Assembly: GCA_964424205.1 (NCBI GenBank)
Contig: CAYRIF010000176.1
Location: 1-8,084, forward strand
Source of the DNA: CAYRIF01 sp964424205
Lineage (GTDB): Bacteria > Bacteroidota > Bacteroidia > Cytophagales > Cyclobacteriaceae
DNA length: 8,084 bases
Direction of reading: 5' to 3'
Position numbers and translations under genes: made by a program. Shown here one piece after another: positions 1 to 7,073 of this stretch. The notes below the pieces were generated by a model that was given only the letters and a program-made list of their open reading frames with translations, was not told the DNA's origin and ran no database searches. Each line of letters begins with the position of its first letter. Positions within the stretch are counted from its first letter, which is position 1.

Positions 1-1126
1 GAGTACTCACAAAAGCAGTGTTGCCAATTTTGAGGTAAGACATGTCGGTAGGATACTTACCATATACATTGAAAAACACCCATGGTCTCACCCTGATTGA
101 ATTGGTTACCCGCGCATGCGGTTTTCGCAAGGGTAGTTTGACGTGCTTTGAACCTAATTCGGTCTCATACTTCAATGGTATCTTATCGATAATAGGCGTA
201 ATTTTCTGAAACAGCCCATTGGCTATGTATTCCAGTTCTTCTTGTTGGGTTTCCCCTTCAGACCGATAACCCATACTGCCTACAGTTCCTGCCCCGAATA
301 GCGCAAAATCAACTTTCCCTGAGGTTTCTAATAGCTGTAGCAATCTACCTGGGTAATCCCTTGAGATGCGGTGATTGACATTGCCAAGGCAAGTGGCATG
401 GGCAGAATAACTGCTTATGATGGCAGTGGTGCTATCGTCTCGTTTTATTTTTAGCATCCTGAATCCGGGTTCAATGATTCCTTTTTCTGCCACCAAGCGG
501 TTGCGCACAAATTCTGGAATGTTAATTTTTTTAAAGCCAATTTTTGAAGTGATTTTATTTTGATTGGCTTGTTGAATTGCCTTGATGAACTGTTCCCCTA
601 AAAATCGTACCACGGTTTCATCATATTCCCCTGCAAAAAGTTTGCCCACAATTCCAGGAGCCCATGCCCCCACACTCGAGTGCGAATGAGTGGCGGTCAT
701 AAAAATCTCTTGCCATGTGAAACCAATTTTTGGTAAATTTTCTTTCACATATTTAGAAACCTCAGGTGGTACAATCAATAAATCGGCGGCGAGATAGACA
801 GCTTTTTGTTTGCCATTGTCAAATACGATGGCTCGTACATAGATGGTGTCAAGCACCCCTTCCATAATAGCACCTTTTCTTTTTCCGTAACCAGCTAATG
901 GCTCTGGTTTGTGAGGCACAAGGCTTGCTTTTGCCCATCCTACCTTGATAGTATCAGCCTTCGAGATATTTGGAAAGTGCTGAGCACTATCCAGTTGCAC
1001 CATCATTTTTTTGTAATAATCTGATTCATGCAGCGGGGTTTTATCCACGGTGGTAAACAACGCCATGCCAATAATGACAAGTATCAGCAAAATGATGCTC
1101 AATATTTTTCCTAGTTTTTTTATCAT
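1..1126 (-). CDS. Neutral/alkaline ceramidase-like hydrolase, membrane-anchored (partial, C-terminus off the left edge)
   Basis: Reading leftward from ATG at 1126 gives 375 residues with no stop before the window edge, so the C-terminus is missing. Residues about 8-24 form one hydrophobic segment after a lysine-rich start, which looks like an uncleaved signal anchor placing the rest outside the inner membrane. Family motifs of neutral ceramidases (amide hydrolysis of ceramide to sphingosine and fatty acid) are visible. ATHSHSSVG (145-153) matches the THTHSGPGG metal-ligand motif. SAHAT (241-245) matches the second histidine site. GTVGSMG (280-286) sits where the family has its catalytic serine, giving S284 as candidate. 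The remaining zinc ligands (Glu, Tyr) would lie beyond the edge. The start is fixed by the TAATG overlap with the upstream hydrolase gene, implying translational coupling. Substrate is inferred only; many Bacteroidota make sphingolipids, but the family may act on other amides. Confidence 0.8.
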   Translation of the reverse strand, partial: MIKKLGKILSIILLILVIIGMALFTTVDKTPLHESDYYKKMMVQLDSAQHFPNISKADTIKVGWAKASLVPHKPEPLAGYGKRKGAIMEGVLDTIYVRAIVFDNGKQKAVYLAADLLIVPPEVSKYVKENLPKIGFTWQEIFMTATHSHSSVGAWAPGIVGKLFAGEYDETVVRFLGEQFIKAIQQANQNKITSKIGFKKINIPEFVRNRLVAEKGIIEPGFRMLKIKRDDSTTAIISSYSAHATCLGNVNHRISRDYPGRLLQLLETSGKVDFALFGAGTVGSMGYRSEGETQQEELEYIANGLFQKITPIIDKIPLKYETELGSKHVKLPLRKPHARVTNSIRVRPWVFFNVYGKYPTDMSYLKIGNTAFVST

Positions 1127-2118
1127 TAGCGTTTAAATAAGCCTTTTAATTTATCAATAAAGATAGTGATTATTCCTTGTTCTTTTTGGTTTAAAAAGTC
1201 ATCGATGATTTTTATGACTTCTCTGCTTCTTAAGTAGCCGAATGATTTATGAGGGTTGACTTCACCGTCATAGGCAAAATCGTTCATGACCACTTTGTCA
1301 ATCGGAGCAATGCCTTCCGTGTTGGCTTTATAATCACCATTAATTTCATGGTTAATCGCTACGTTATCATCCAGGTCGGCAAGGTTGTACCAGTTCATGA
1401 TAATGTTGTTTGGTGTTGGCAGCTTGCTGTCACTGTCAAAGGATATGTCTAATTCCTCAAAAATCTCTCGTTTTATCATCGGTAACCCGAGTGGTGAACC
1501 GATGGTGACAAAAGTATGAATAGGAATATTTGGAGTTTCGAATGTTAAGACATCATAGGCAATAATGGAACCCATTGAGTGACCGATAAGCAAAATTTCT
1601 TTGTCCCTGTGCTTTTGTAAAAGATTAATGAGCCTTTTTCTGATTATTTTTTTAGCTGATTTTTTTATAGCTCCTGCTGTCATCAAATCCTCTCTGTAAT
1701 AGGTATGTAAGTCCTTAAAAGATTTTCCTGCGATCCATGAAAAAATGCTTTTTATGTTGATAAATTTATTTTTGCTGAGGAAAATACTATCAATTATTTT
1801 TTCGAAATGCGGGTAGTAGGTTTTCTCAGGGATGGCTCTGTTTTTATTGGATTCAATGGCTGCATGTACATAAGGGCCACTCATGTATAATGGATGGTCT
1901 TTATCTTTAATGAGCGGATCAAGCGGTTGAGGGTACAAAATGTCTGCCCAGTACGCAATCTCAATATTGAAATGTTTAGGAATTTTTCCTTGCCTTTTAT
2001 ACCCCTCGATAATAGACTTTCTATACCATTTATGCAATAGTCTCTGGGGTGGTTTATTTTTCAACCCATGAACAAAAATGATTATTTTTTTTTGTCTTTT
2101 CTTACCGAAACCAAACAT
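1126..2118 (-). CDS. Alpha/beta-hydrolase fold protein (lipase/esterase-like)
   Basis: This 330-residue protein has no signal peptide, so it is probably cytoplasmic. Its N-terminus is very basic (MFGFGKKRQKK). IIIFVHGL (12-19) is the first core strand followed by the HG oxyanion-loop motif. LLIGHSMGS (176-184) is the nucleophile elbow, with S181 as nucleophile. TIGSPLGLP (205-213) is typical after strand 6 of lipase-like members. D248 or D250 in the NLADLDDN stretch is the likely acid, and H290 in NPHKSFGYL the likely catalytic histidine, so the triad looks complete. Residues 50-150 form a lid-like insertion rich in aromatic residues. The stop TAA shares its last A with the ATG of the ceramidase-like gene, so this is the first gene of a two-gene operon and the pair may act on related lipids. 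Substrate cannot be told from sequence. Confidence 0.85.
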   Translation of the reverse strand: MFGFGKKRQKKIIIFVHGLKNKPPQRLLHKWYRKSIIEGYKRQGKIPKHFNIEIAYWADILYPQPLDPLIKDKDHPLYMSGPYVHAAIESNKNRAIPEKTYYPHFEKIIDSIFLSKNKFINIKSIFSWIAGKSFKDLHTYYREDLMTAGAIKKSAKKIIRKRLINLLQKHRDKEILLIGHSMGSIIAYDVLTFETPNIPIHTFVTIGSPLGLPMIKREIFEELDISFDSDSKLPTPNNIIMNWYNLADLDDNVAINHEINGDYKANTEGIAPIDKVVMNDFAYDGEVNPHKSFGYLRSREVIKIIDDFLNQKEQGIITIFIDKLKGLFKR

Positions 2119-2144
2119 TGAACACTTACTTGAATTTTAAAATG

Positions 2145-2152
2145 CAAACATA
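2145..2152 (-). promoter_or_regulatory. Candidate -7 box for the hydrolase/ceramidase operon
   Basis: On the minus strand this reads TATGTTTG, an exact match to the Bacteroidota -7 consensus TAnnTTTG, 27 bases before the hydrolase ATG at 2118. No TTTG-type -33 element lies at the expected distance, so the call rests on one box and its position. Confidence 0.4.
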
Positions 2153-2165
2153 CACATAGATTTAA

Positions 2166-2173
2166 TAAATTTG
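2166..2173 (+). promoter_or_regulatory. Candidate -7 box for the glycosyltransferase gene
   Basis: TAAATTTG matches TAnnTTTG exactly and would put the transcript start near 2180, about 20 bases before the ATG at 2201. It overlaps the TTG at 2171, which argues against that TTG as a start codon. No clear -33 element is seen at the right spacing. It faces away from the minus-strand box at 2145-2152. Confidence 0.45.
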
Positions 2174-2200
2174 TCTTACTATTTTTACAAAAAAGAATAT

Positions 2201-3118
2201 ATGTCGCAACCTTTGGTCTCGGTTATTTGTTTATGCTACAATCAGGCTGATTATGTGGAAGAATCCATTCGGTCAGTATTGAACCAAACCTATACTGCTG
2301 TAGAGCTGATTATTGTTGACGACGGAAGTACAGATGATAGTCGCAAAATTATTAATCAATTTTCTAATGGTAATATTCAATTGCTTCTTCTAGATAAAAA
2401 TATTGGGAACTGTGCTGCATTTAACAAAGGACTGAACCTAGCCAAAGGGAAGTATATTATTGACCTAGCAGCAGATGATTTACTTCACCCATGCCGTATC
2501 GCAGTAGGAGTAGCGGCTTTGGAAAATTGTGCTGATGATTTTGGAGTAACCTTTTGTGATGTGGCGCTTATTGATGCACAGACTAATATCATTGGAAATC
2601 ACTATAAAAGAGATGGGGCCGACAATTTGTTAGAGGATGTTCCGGAAGGTGATATATATACAGTACTAGTGCAGCGGTATTTTGTTGCTGCACCAGCCAT
2701 GTTGACCAAACGAATCGTTTATGATTCACTTGAAGGATATGATGAAACCCTTTCTTATGAAGATTTTGATTTTTGGGTACGCTCGGCTAGGCTATTTAAA
2801 TATAAATTTACTGATGCGGTATTGGTCTCGAAGCGGAGGCTAAAGAATTCGTTATCGGAGCAGCAATATAAAAAAGGGAGTAAGCAGTTGTTTTCGACCT
2901 ATATTGTTTGCGAAAAAGCTTTTAAACTGAATAAAACCGAGGAGGAAAATCAGGCGTTGCTGAAAAGAATTAGCTATGAAATCAGACAAGTGATTATAAT
3001 TGGTGATTATGAAATAGCAGAAAAGTATTTGGAACTTTGGGAAAGAATTACGGGTAAAAAACCTTTGGTGTATCAATTCTTGGTTTTGTTGAAACTAAAA
3101 TTAACTTTTTTGAGGTAG
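2201..3118 (+). CDS. Family 2 (GT-A) glycosyltransferase
   Basis: This protein of 305 residues transfers a sugar from a nucleotide donor to an unknown acceptor, probably a surface glycan. The N-terminal strand PLVSVICLCYNQADYVEESI is the standard GT2 opening. VDDGSTD (39-45) binds the nucleotide. LAADD (89-93) stands in for the DXD metal-binding motif, and ED at 187-188 (YEDFDFWVR) is the usual catalytic-base region. After about residue 215 comes a basic, helix-rich tail without an obvious membrane segment. I chose the ATG at 2201 over the TTG at 2171. The family motif starts four residues after this methionine, the leader is A-rich as is usual in this group, and the TTG lies within a -7 box. 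It stands alone, divergent from the hydrolase operon and convergent with rsgA, so it is not inside a visible polysaccharide cluster. Confidence 0.9.
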   Translation: MSQPLVSVICLCYNQADYVEESIRSVLNQTYTAVELIIVDDGSTDDSRKIINQFSNGNIQLLLLDKNIGNCAAFNKGLNLAKGKYIIDLAADDLLHPCRIAVGVAALENCADDFGVTFCDVALIDAQTNIIGNHYKRDGADNLLEDVPEGDIYTVLVQRYFVAAPAMLTKRIVYDSLEGYDETLSYEDFDFWVRSARLFKYKFTDAVLVSKRRLKNSLSEQQYKKGSKQLFSTYIVCEKAFKLNKTEEENQALLKRISYEIRQVIIIGDYEIAEKYLELWERITGKKPLVYQFLVLLKLKLTFLR

Positions 3119-3133
3119 TAACGCAAATCGAGG

Positions 3134-3159
3134 TTTTCTGGGGTTCATAGACCAGAGAA
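3134..3159 (+). other. Small hairpin after the glycosyltransferase gene
   Basis: TTTTCTGG (3134-3141) pairs with CCAGAGAA (3152-3159) through 8 pairs including one G-U, closing a 10-base loop, 15 bases after the stop codon. It could help end the plus-strand transcript, but no T-run follows, so a standard intrinsic terminator is not supported. Confidence 0.25.
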
Positions 3160-3210
3160 TTAACCCATCACCATGATTTTGTCCTCACCAACTATTTTTT
3201 TAAGTTAATA

Positions 3211-3263
3211 TAGAATTTTCCGATGATGATCTGTGGAGACACAGAACATGGATGAGAATTCTA
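3211..3263. other. Two-tier fold-back element between convergent genes
   Basis: TAGAATTTTC (3211-3220) pairs with GAGAATTCTA (3254-3263) over 10 pairs including one G-U. Inside it TCTGTG (3230-3235) pairs with CACAGA (3240-3245) around a GAGA loop, a GNRA-type tetraloop. A 9/8-base internal loop separates the stems. The right arm can pair instead with downstream sequence: 3251-3260 with 3278-3289, 10 pairs and a 2-base bulge. No T-run follows on either strand. Its place between the ends of the glycosyltransferase and rsgA genes suggests a role at transcript ends, but a small structured RNA or a degenerate palindromic repeat is also possible. Confidence 0.35.
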
Positions 3264-3306
3264 AAATTATCAATCATAATTCTAACATCGTAATTTTCAA
3301 GTCAGT

Positions 3307-4230
3307 TCATCTTCTATTATCTTCCCCCTCCAGCATGCTCATATAACTATAATACCTACTGAGCGATATGTTTTCAGCTTCAACAGCCTCTAAAACGGCG
3401 CATTTGGGTTCATGGGTATGTGTGCAATTATGAAATTTACACTGTCCAATAAAGGCTCTCATCTCAGGGAAATAATGATAAAGCTCCTCATTGCCAATTT
3501 CTACCAAACCCAATTCTTTGATGCCTGGTGTGTCAATCAAGAAAGAATTGTCATCTACAGCAAACATTTCAGCAAAAGTAGTGGTGTGTACACCTTTCTT
3601 AGCAAATTGGGATATTTCCTTTGTTTTTTGATTGATTTCAGGAATGATATTATTCAGGAGTGTTGATTTTCCGACGCCAGAGTGCCCACTTATCAAGGAA
3701 GTTTTGCCTTTTATCAATGTCGAAAACTGGTCCATACTTTTTTCATCAAGCGCTGAAATCAAGTAACAGGGATAGCCAATTCCTTCGTACATTTCCATCA
3801 CCTCATTTACTTTTTCTATCTCTTGTACGCGTAGCAAGTCAGATTTGTTAAAAACCAAAAGCACCGGAATCCTGAACGTTTCGGCGGTGACTAGAAACCT
3901 ATCTATAAAGCCCAGAGATGTTTCTGGAAAAGATAGGGTGGCGATGAGTATCGCTTGGTCAATATTGGCAGCAATGATATGTCCGTGTGCACTTTTTTTG
4001 ATGGCTTTTCGGATGATATAATTTTCTCTTGGAAAAATCTTATTGATTACCCCAGTTTCCTCTTCATTATCTTCTAGGTAAAAATCTACAAAATCACCCA
4101 CAGCTATAGGGTTGGTGACTTTAAAGCCTTTTAATTTAAATTTTCCACGTAATCTACACGGATAGGATTTGTCATCTTCCGTGCGAACGTCGTACCACGA
4201 ACCTGTTGATTTAAAAACTCTACCGTACAT
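3307..4230 (-). CDS. rsgA: Ribosome small-subunit-dependent GTPase A
   Basis: RsgA (YjeQ) is a cytoplasmic GTPase that checks and releases late 30S ribosomal subunit intermediates. The 307-residue protein has the full circularly permuted layout. An N-terminal OB-fold (about 1-70, with VGDFVDF) comes first. The GTPase motifs then run G4 NKSD (128-131), G5 SA (159-160), G1 GHSGVGKST (182-190), G2 around HTTT (215-218) and G3 DTPG (233-236). The C-terminal zinc site is C264-x4-C269-x-H271-x5-C277, complete, followed by a helical tail. The length is normal for the family in this phylum. Its start lies inside the end of waaA (11-base overlap) and the leader before the ATG is A-rich, so it is translated from the waaA transcript, probably by coupling. 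It converges on the glycosyltransferase gene. Confidence 0.97.
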   Translation of the reverse strand: MYGRVFKSTGSWYDVRTEDDKSYPCRLRGKFKLKGFKVTNPIAVGDFVDFYLEDNEEETGVINKIFPRENYIIRKAIKKSAHGHIIAANIDQAILIATLSFPETSLGFIDRFLVTAETFRIPVLLVFNKSDLLRVQEIEKVNEVMEMYEGIGYPCYLISALDEKSMDQFSTLIKGKTSLISGHSGVGKSTLLNNIIPEINQKTKEISQFAKKGVHTTTFAEMFAVDDNSFLIDTPGIKELGLVEIGNEELYHYFPEMRAFIGQCKFHNCTHTHEPKCAVLEAVEAENISLSRYYSYMSMLEGEDNRR

Positions 4231-5506
4231 TTTTTAAAAGGTTTATGGTATGATTGACGATTGTTATCGTTGCTCCAGTATTTTTTCTAACATAGTTTTT
4301 GCTAATTTCGGCGGCTTGATTTTTCTGAGCGGGGTTTTTATTAAGCAAGTTAAATTTTGCTTTTAGAGCTCCCGTATCTTCTATAACGAAAGCACTACCT
4401 TCGGCAATTAATTCATTGGCTTCATTAAATTTTTTGTAATTTCTGTTTCCAAAGAAAATAGGTAATCCGAAAGTAGCTGCCTCCAAAATATTGTGTAGTC
4501 CGCTGCCAAATGCTCCGCCGATGTATGCATAATCTCCATACTGATATAGCGAGGAAAGCATTCCGATATTATCAATGATGAGTACCTCATAATTGCTGAT
4601 GTCACTTTCCTTTGCTCGTGAAAAAAGGATGGTTTCTTTGTGTAATTTTTGTATTAATTTTTTATTCTCAGCGGCTTTGATTTCGTGAGGTGCGATGATA
4701 AATTTCAAGCCTTCCGATTGATTGATGAAAGGGATAAGCACCTCATGATCCTCAGGCCAACTGCTACCGATGACCATTACTGGGCTATTGGATTTGAATG
4801 CTTTTGCAACAGGAACAGCTACCGTTTTTTGACAAATGTCCCACACGCTATCAAATCTTGTGTCGCCCGTTGCGGTGGTGTTTTTAATATTAATACTTTT
4901 CAATAGTTCTACAGAATTTTTATCTTGTACGAAAATTTGGGTGAAGGATTTTAAGATATTTTTGTAAAACCCACCATAAGGCTTAAAGAAAATTTGCGAA
5001 TTTCTGAAAATAGCAGAGAATAGCATAACAGGAATTTCTCTTTGCTTTAGCTCATTCAAGTAATGATACCAAAATTCATACTTGACAAAAAATACAATGG
5101 AAGGATTGACCGTATTGATGAATTGCTTGGCGTTGGAAGCAGTATCTAATGGCAGGTAGTAAACAAAATCTGCTAAAACATAATTTTTGCGTACTTCGTA
5201 CCCTGATGGAGAAAAAAAGGTAAGTATAATTTTATGATGAGGAAATTCCTTTTTGAAAGCTTCTATCACAGGTCGCCCTTGTTCGAATTCACCCAGTGAA
5301 GCACAATGAAACCAAGCGATAGCTTTGTTCTCTGCACGAAATTCACTTTCAATTTTTTTTAATAAACGCTTTCGTCCATTTACAAATTCTTTGGTTTTAT
5401 CACTAAAAATAGCACCTACAAATGCACCGATACGCAATAAAAAAATAGAAATGTTATAGATGATTAGATTCATTCGAACAAAAATAGAAAACCTCTTGAT
5501 ATTCAT
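4220..5506 (-). CDS. waaA: 3-deoxy-D-manno-octulosonic acid (Kdo) transferase
   Basis: WaaA (KdtA) adds Kdo from CMP-Kdo to the lipid A precursor on the inner face of the inner membrane, the first step of LPS core assembly. The protein is 428 residues, the usual size. A hydrophobic N-terminal segment (about 14-34) fits membrane attachment. CASLGEFEQGRP (68-79) holds the catalytic-base glutamate (E73). GDTRFD (214-219) follows the inter-domain linker. The C-terminal GT-B domain carries GSSWPED (247-253), APHE (272-275), DNIGMLSSLY (312-321) and GGAFGSGLHNILEAATFG (330-347), which form the CMP-Kdo site. The true start may be the ATG at 5473 (M12), because family members usually begin with a short M-x-x-x-Y lead like the MNLIIYN seen there; the 5506 start adds 11 residues. 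It is first in an operon with rsgA. How many Kdo residues it adds cannot be told. Confidence 0.96.
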   Translation of the reverse strand: MNIKRFSIFVRMNLIIYNISIFLLRIGAFVGAIFSDKTKEFVNGRKRLLKKIESEFRAENKAIAWFHCASLGEFEQGRPVIEAFKKEFPHHKIILTFFSPSGYEVRKNYVLADFVYYLPLDTASNAKQFINTVNPSIVFFVKYEFWYHYLNELKQREIPVMLFSAIFRNSQIFFKPYGGFYKNILKSFTQIFVQDKNSVELLKSINIKNTTATGDTRFDSVWDICQKTVAVPVAKAFKSNSPVMVIGSSWPEDHEVLIPFINQSEGLKFIIAPHEIKAAENKKLIQKLHKETILFSRAKESDISNYEVLIIDNIGMLSSLYQYGDYAYIGGAFGSGLHNILEAATFGLPIFFGNRNYKKFNEANELIAEGSAFVIEDTGALKAKFNLLNKNPAQKNQAAEISKNYVRKNTGATITIVNHTINLLKNVR

Positions 5507-5841
5507 GTGGTTTTGTGGGGTTTTTAATCAAAATAGAATGAATTACAAAAGGGAGCGTTTCGTGTGTGTCTCCAAATGATGCATGAAATAGTAATAATTG
5601 TAAACATCCGGTACTAATTACCCCATTCCTAATGAGGCTTTATTTTTGGTTACTAAAATTATAGTATTGTAATATGCTGATTATCAATAAGTATGGGTAT
5701 TAAGAAATTAGATAATTTGTCTGAGAACCATATGCTTTTAAATTCAAACTTATGTACTGTATCTATATGATTGCGGTTTATTAAATCAATGAAAAAGGCA
5801 AAATTTGTAAAAAGGAAAGTTAAATCAAATTTTTTGATCTT
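5507..5841. other. Divergent intergenic region between waaA and the DUF6588-like gene
   Basis: This 335-base AT-rich stretch must hold promoters for both neighbours, but I find no -33/-7 pair at proper spacing. On the minus strand, TATTTTG (5529-5535) is a near -7 match that would start a transcript just before the waaA ATG at 5506. On the plus strand, TATGATTG (5766-5773) and AAAATTTG (5800-5807) each differ from TAnnTTTG by one base. Only short weak fold-backs are seen, such as GGTA/TACC around 5611. An open frame on the minus strand (5659-5853) looks non-coding. Confidence 0.5.
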
Positions 5842-6936
5842 ATGGTAACACAATTAAAATTCAAGATATTATTAAAATTATTGCTCTTTATGAGCATATT
5901 GATGTTTTTAGCAAATAGAAAAGTCAAAGCACAAAATTTCGATGTAGATAAAATATTAGAAGCAGGAACTGCTGACGCAGAGACCTACTTGCAAAATTTT
6001 GTAAGCCCAGTATTCAAAGGCTTTGGTTATGGATTGGCTAATGGGTGGTATAACACTGCCAAAACGCACAAACCTTGGGGGGTTGATTTGACAATTACCG
6101 TAAATGGTGCATTTGTACCCAATAAAGACTTGTTCTTTAAGTTTGATAATGCCGACTATAATTCCTTGAGGCTGACAGGTGGAGATGCCAGCACAGATTT
6201 ACCAACAGTTTTTGGCGGAAAAATCAATAAAAAAATTGAAGTGCTTGATGAAAATGGCAATCCATTTCCTTTTTCTGGAACAATTGATGCGCTGGAAGGA
6301 GTGGATTTATCTGATATATTACCAGGTAGTCCAGCAGATAGTGACCCAACAACCGGAAAAACTGTAGTGCCTATGCCTATGGTCAATTTTGGAATTGGTT
6401 TACCAAAAGGAACAGATTTGAAATTTAGATTTTCTCCTAAGATTAAGGAGAGTGAATTTGAAGGACAGATACTTGGTTTTGGCGTGATGCATGATGTGAA
6501 ACAATGGATACCTGGACTAAAAGAAAAGAAATTTAATCTTTCCGGGTTTATTGGATATACAAGTATCAAAACAAAATTTGACATGTCATCATCGGATTTA
6601 AATCCTGGCACAAATGACCAAAAAGCAGTTTTGAATATTAACGCATGGACTGTGCAAGGTTTGATTTCTAAAGACTACAAATTCTTTAGCATGTATGCAG
6701 GCTTAGGTTTTAATACAGCCAGTTCAGATTTTAACCTGCTAGGAACCTATGATGTGAATCCGGACTCAACAATAGATCCTCTTTTAATAGATCCAATCAC
6801 TATGAATTTTACTAGTGGCGGGCCAAGGGCTACTGCAGGATTCAGACTCAAGCTAGCAGTGATTACACTTCATGCTGATTATACTTTCCAGGAGTATAAT
6901 ACGCTTACTGTAGGGTTTGGTATTTATGTGAGATAA
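5842..6936 (+). CDS. Secreted outer-membrane barrel-like protein, DUF6588 type
   Basis: This is a 364-residue protein of unknown function. A signal peptide is clear: basic start, hydrophobic core at about 9-24, and likely cleavage after VKA (28-30), leaving QNFDVDKILEAG. The segment FKGFGYGLANGWYNTAKTHK (58-77), followed by VDLTITVNGAFVP, is what I recall as the hallmark of the DUF6588 family of Bacteroidota; this is memory, not a search. The rest alternates polar and hydrophobic residues as in transmembrane beta-strands and ends in TLTVGFGIYVR, an aromatic-rich last strand resembling an outer-membrane insertion signal. A proline/aspartate-rich stretch (about 150-175) may be an extracellular loop. 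No lipobox or TonB box is seen. It is transcribed alone, away from waaA, and is closed by a strong terminator. It could be a porin-like channel or a structural barrel; there is no evidence for a substrate. Confidence 0.8.
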   Translation: MVTQLKFKILLKLLLFMSILMFLANRKVKAQNFDVDKILEAGTADAETYLQNFVSPVFKGFGYGLANGWYNTAKTHKPWGVDLTITVNGAFVPNKDLFFKFDNADYNSLRLTGGDASTDLPTVFGGKINKKIEVLDENGNPFPFSGTIDALEGVDLSDILPGSPADSDPTTGKTVVPMPMVNFGIGLPKGTDLKFRFSPKIKESEFEGQILGFGVMHDVKQWIPGLKEKKFNLSGFIGYTSIKTKFDMSSSDLNPGTNDQKAVLNINAWTVQGLISKDYKFFSMYAGLGFNTASSDFNLLGTYDVNPDSTIDPLLIDPITMNFTSGGPRATAGFRLKLAVITLHADYTFQEYNTLTVGFGIYVR

Positions 6937-6943
6937 GCACCAC

Positions 6944-6967
6944 TACCATTTTAATGTTAAAATGGTA
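6944..6967. other. Perfect 11-bp inverted repeat just after the DUF6588-like gene
   Basis: TACCATTTTAA (6944-6954) is followed, after TG, by its exact complement TTAAAATGGTA (6957-6967). In RNA it would form about 8-9 pairs with a 6-8 base loop. It begins 7 bases after the stop codon and lies 16 bases ahead of the main terminator. It may protect the 3' end of the message or add to termination, or it may bind a dimeric protein. Confidence 0.5.
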
Positions 6968-6983
6968 TAATGCAAACGACAAA

Positions 6984-7016
6984 GAAAAAGGAGTTGATTC
7001 AGTCAACTCCTTTTTC
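6984..7016 (+). terminator. Strong intrinsic terminator of the DUF6588-like gene
   Basis: A 14-bp perfect stem, GAAAAAGGAGTTGA (6984-6997) with TCAACTCCTTTTTC (7003-7016), closes a 5-base loop and ends in five T's on the plus strand. The A-run on the left arm gives five U's on the minus strand too, so it can work in both directions. Confidence 0.85.
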
Positions 7017-7029
7017 ATGAGAATAAAAA

Positions 7030-7055
7030 AAAGCCTCCTCTTTCGAGCAGGCTTT
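7030..7055 (-). terminator. Hairpin of repeat copy 1, likely minus-strand terminator
   Basis: AAAGCCTCCTC (7030-7040) pairs with GAGCAGGCTTT (7045-7055) around TTTC, with one C-C mismatch (7037/7048). Read on the minus strand the stem is followed by a run of eight T's including stem bases, a standard intrinsic terminator shape. On the plus strand only CCAATTTT follows. It could end minus-strand transcripts from the small gene at 7470-7652. Confidence 0.6.
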
Positions 7056-7073
7056 CCAATTTTAAACAGGTGT

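Noticed and set aside
1249..1452. Plus-strand open frame inside the alpha/beta hydrolase gene
   Set aside because: It is antisense to a protein with an intact catalytic triad and has no motif of its own.
2171..2200. Ten extra N-terminal residues on the glycosyltransferase from a TTG start
   Set aside because: The TTG is inside a TAnnTTTG box, and the conserved GT2 opening begins right after the ATG at 2201.
3134..3159. Hairpin considered as the intrinsic terminator of the glycosyltransferase gene
   Set aside because: No T-run follows the stem and the stem has only 8 pairs; kept as a low-confidence structure only.
5659..5853. Minus-strand open frame of 64 residues in the waaA upstream region
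   Set aside because: It overlaps the start of the DUF6588-like gene, has low-complexity Phe/Ile/Asn content typical of AT-rich non-coding DNA, and shows no domain or promoter.
6156..6611. Minus-strand open frame of 151 residues inside the DUF6588-like gene
   Set aside because: It is the antisense of a well-supported gene, with Ser/Pro/Leu-rich composition typical of a reverse-strand shadow.
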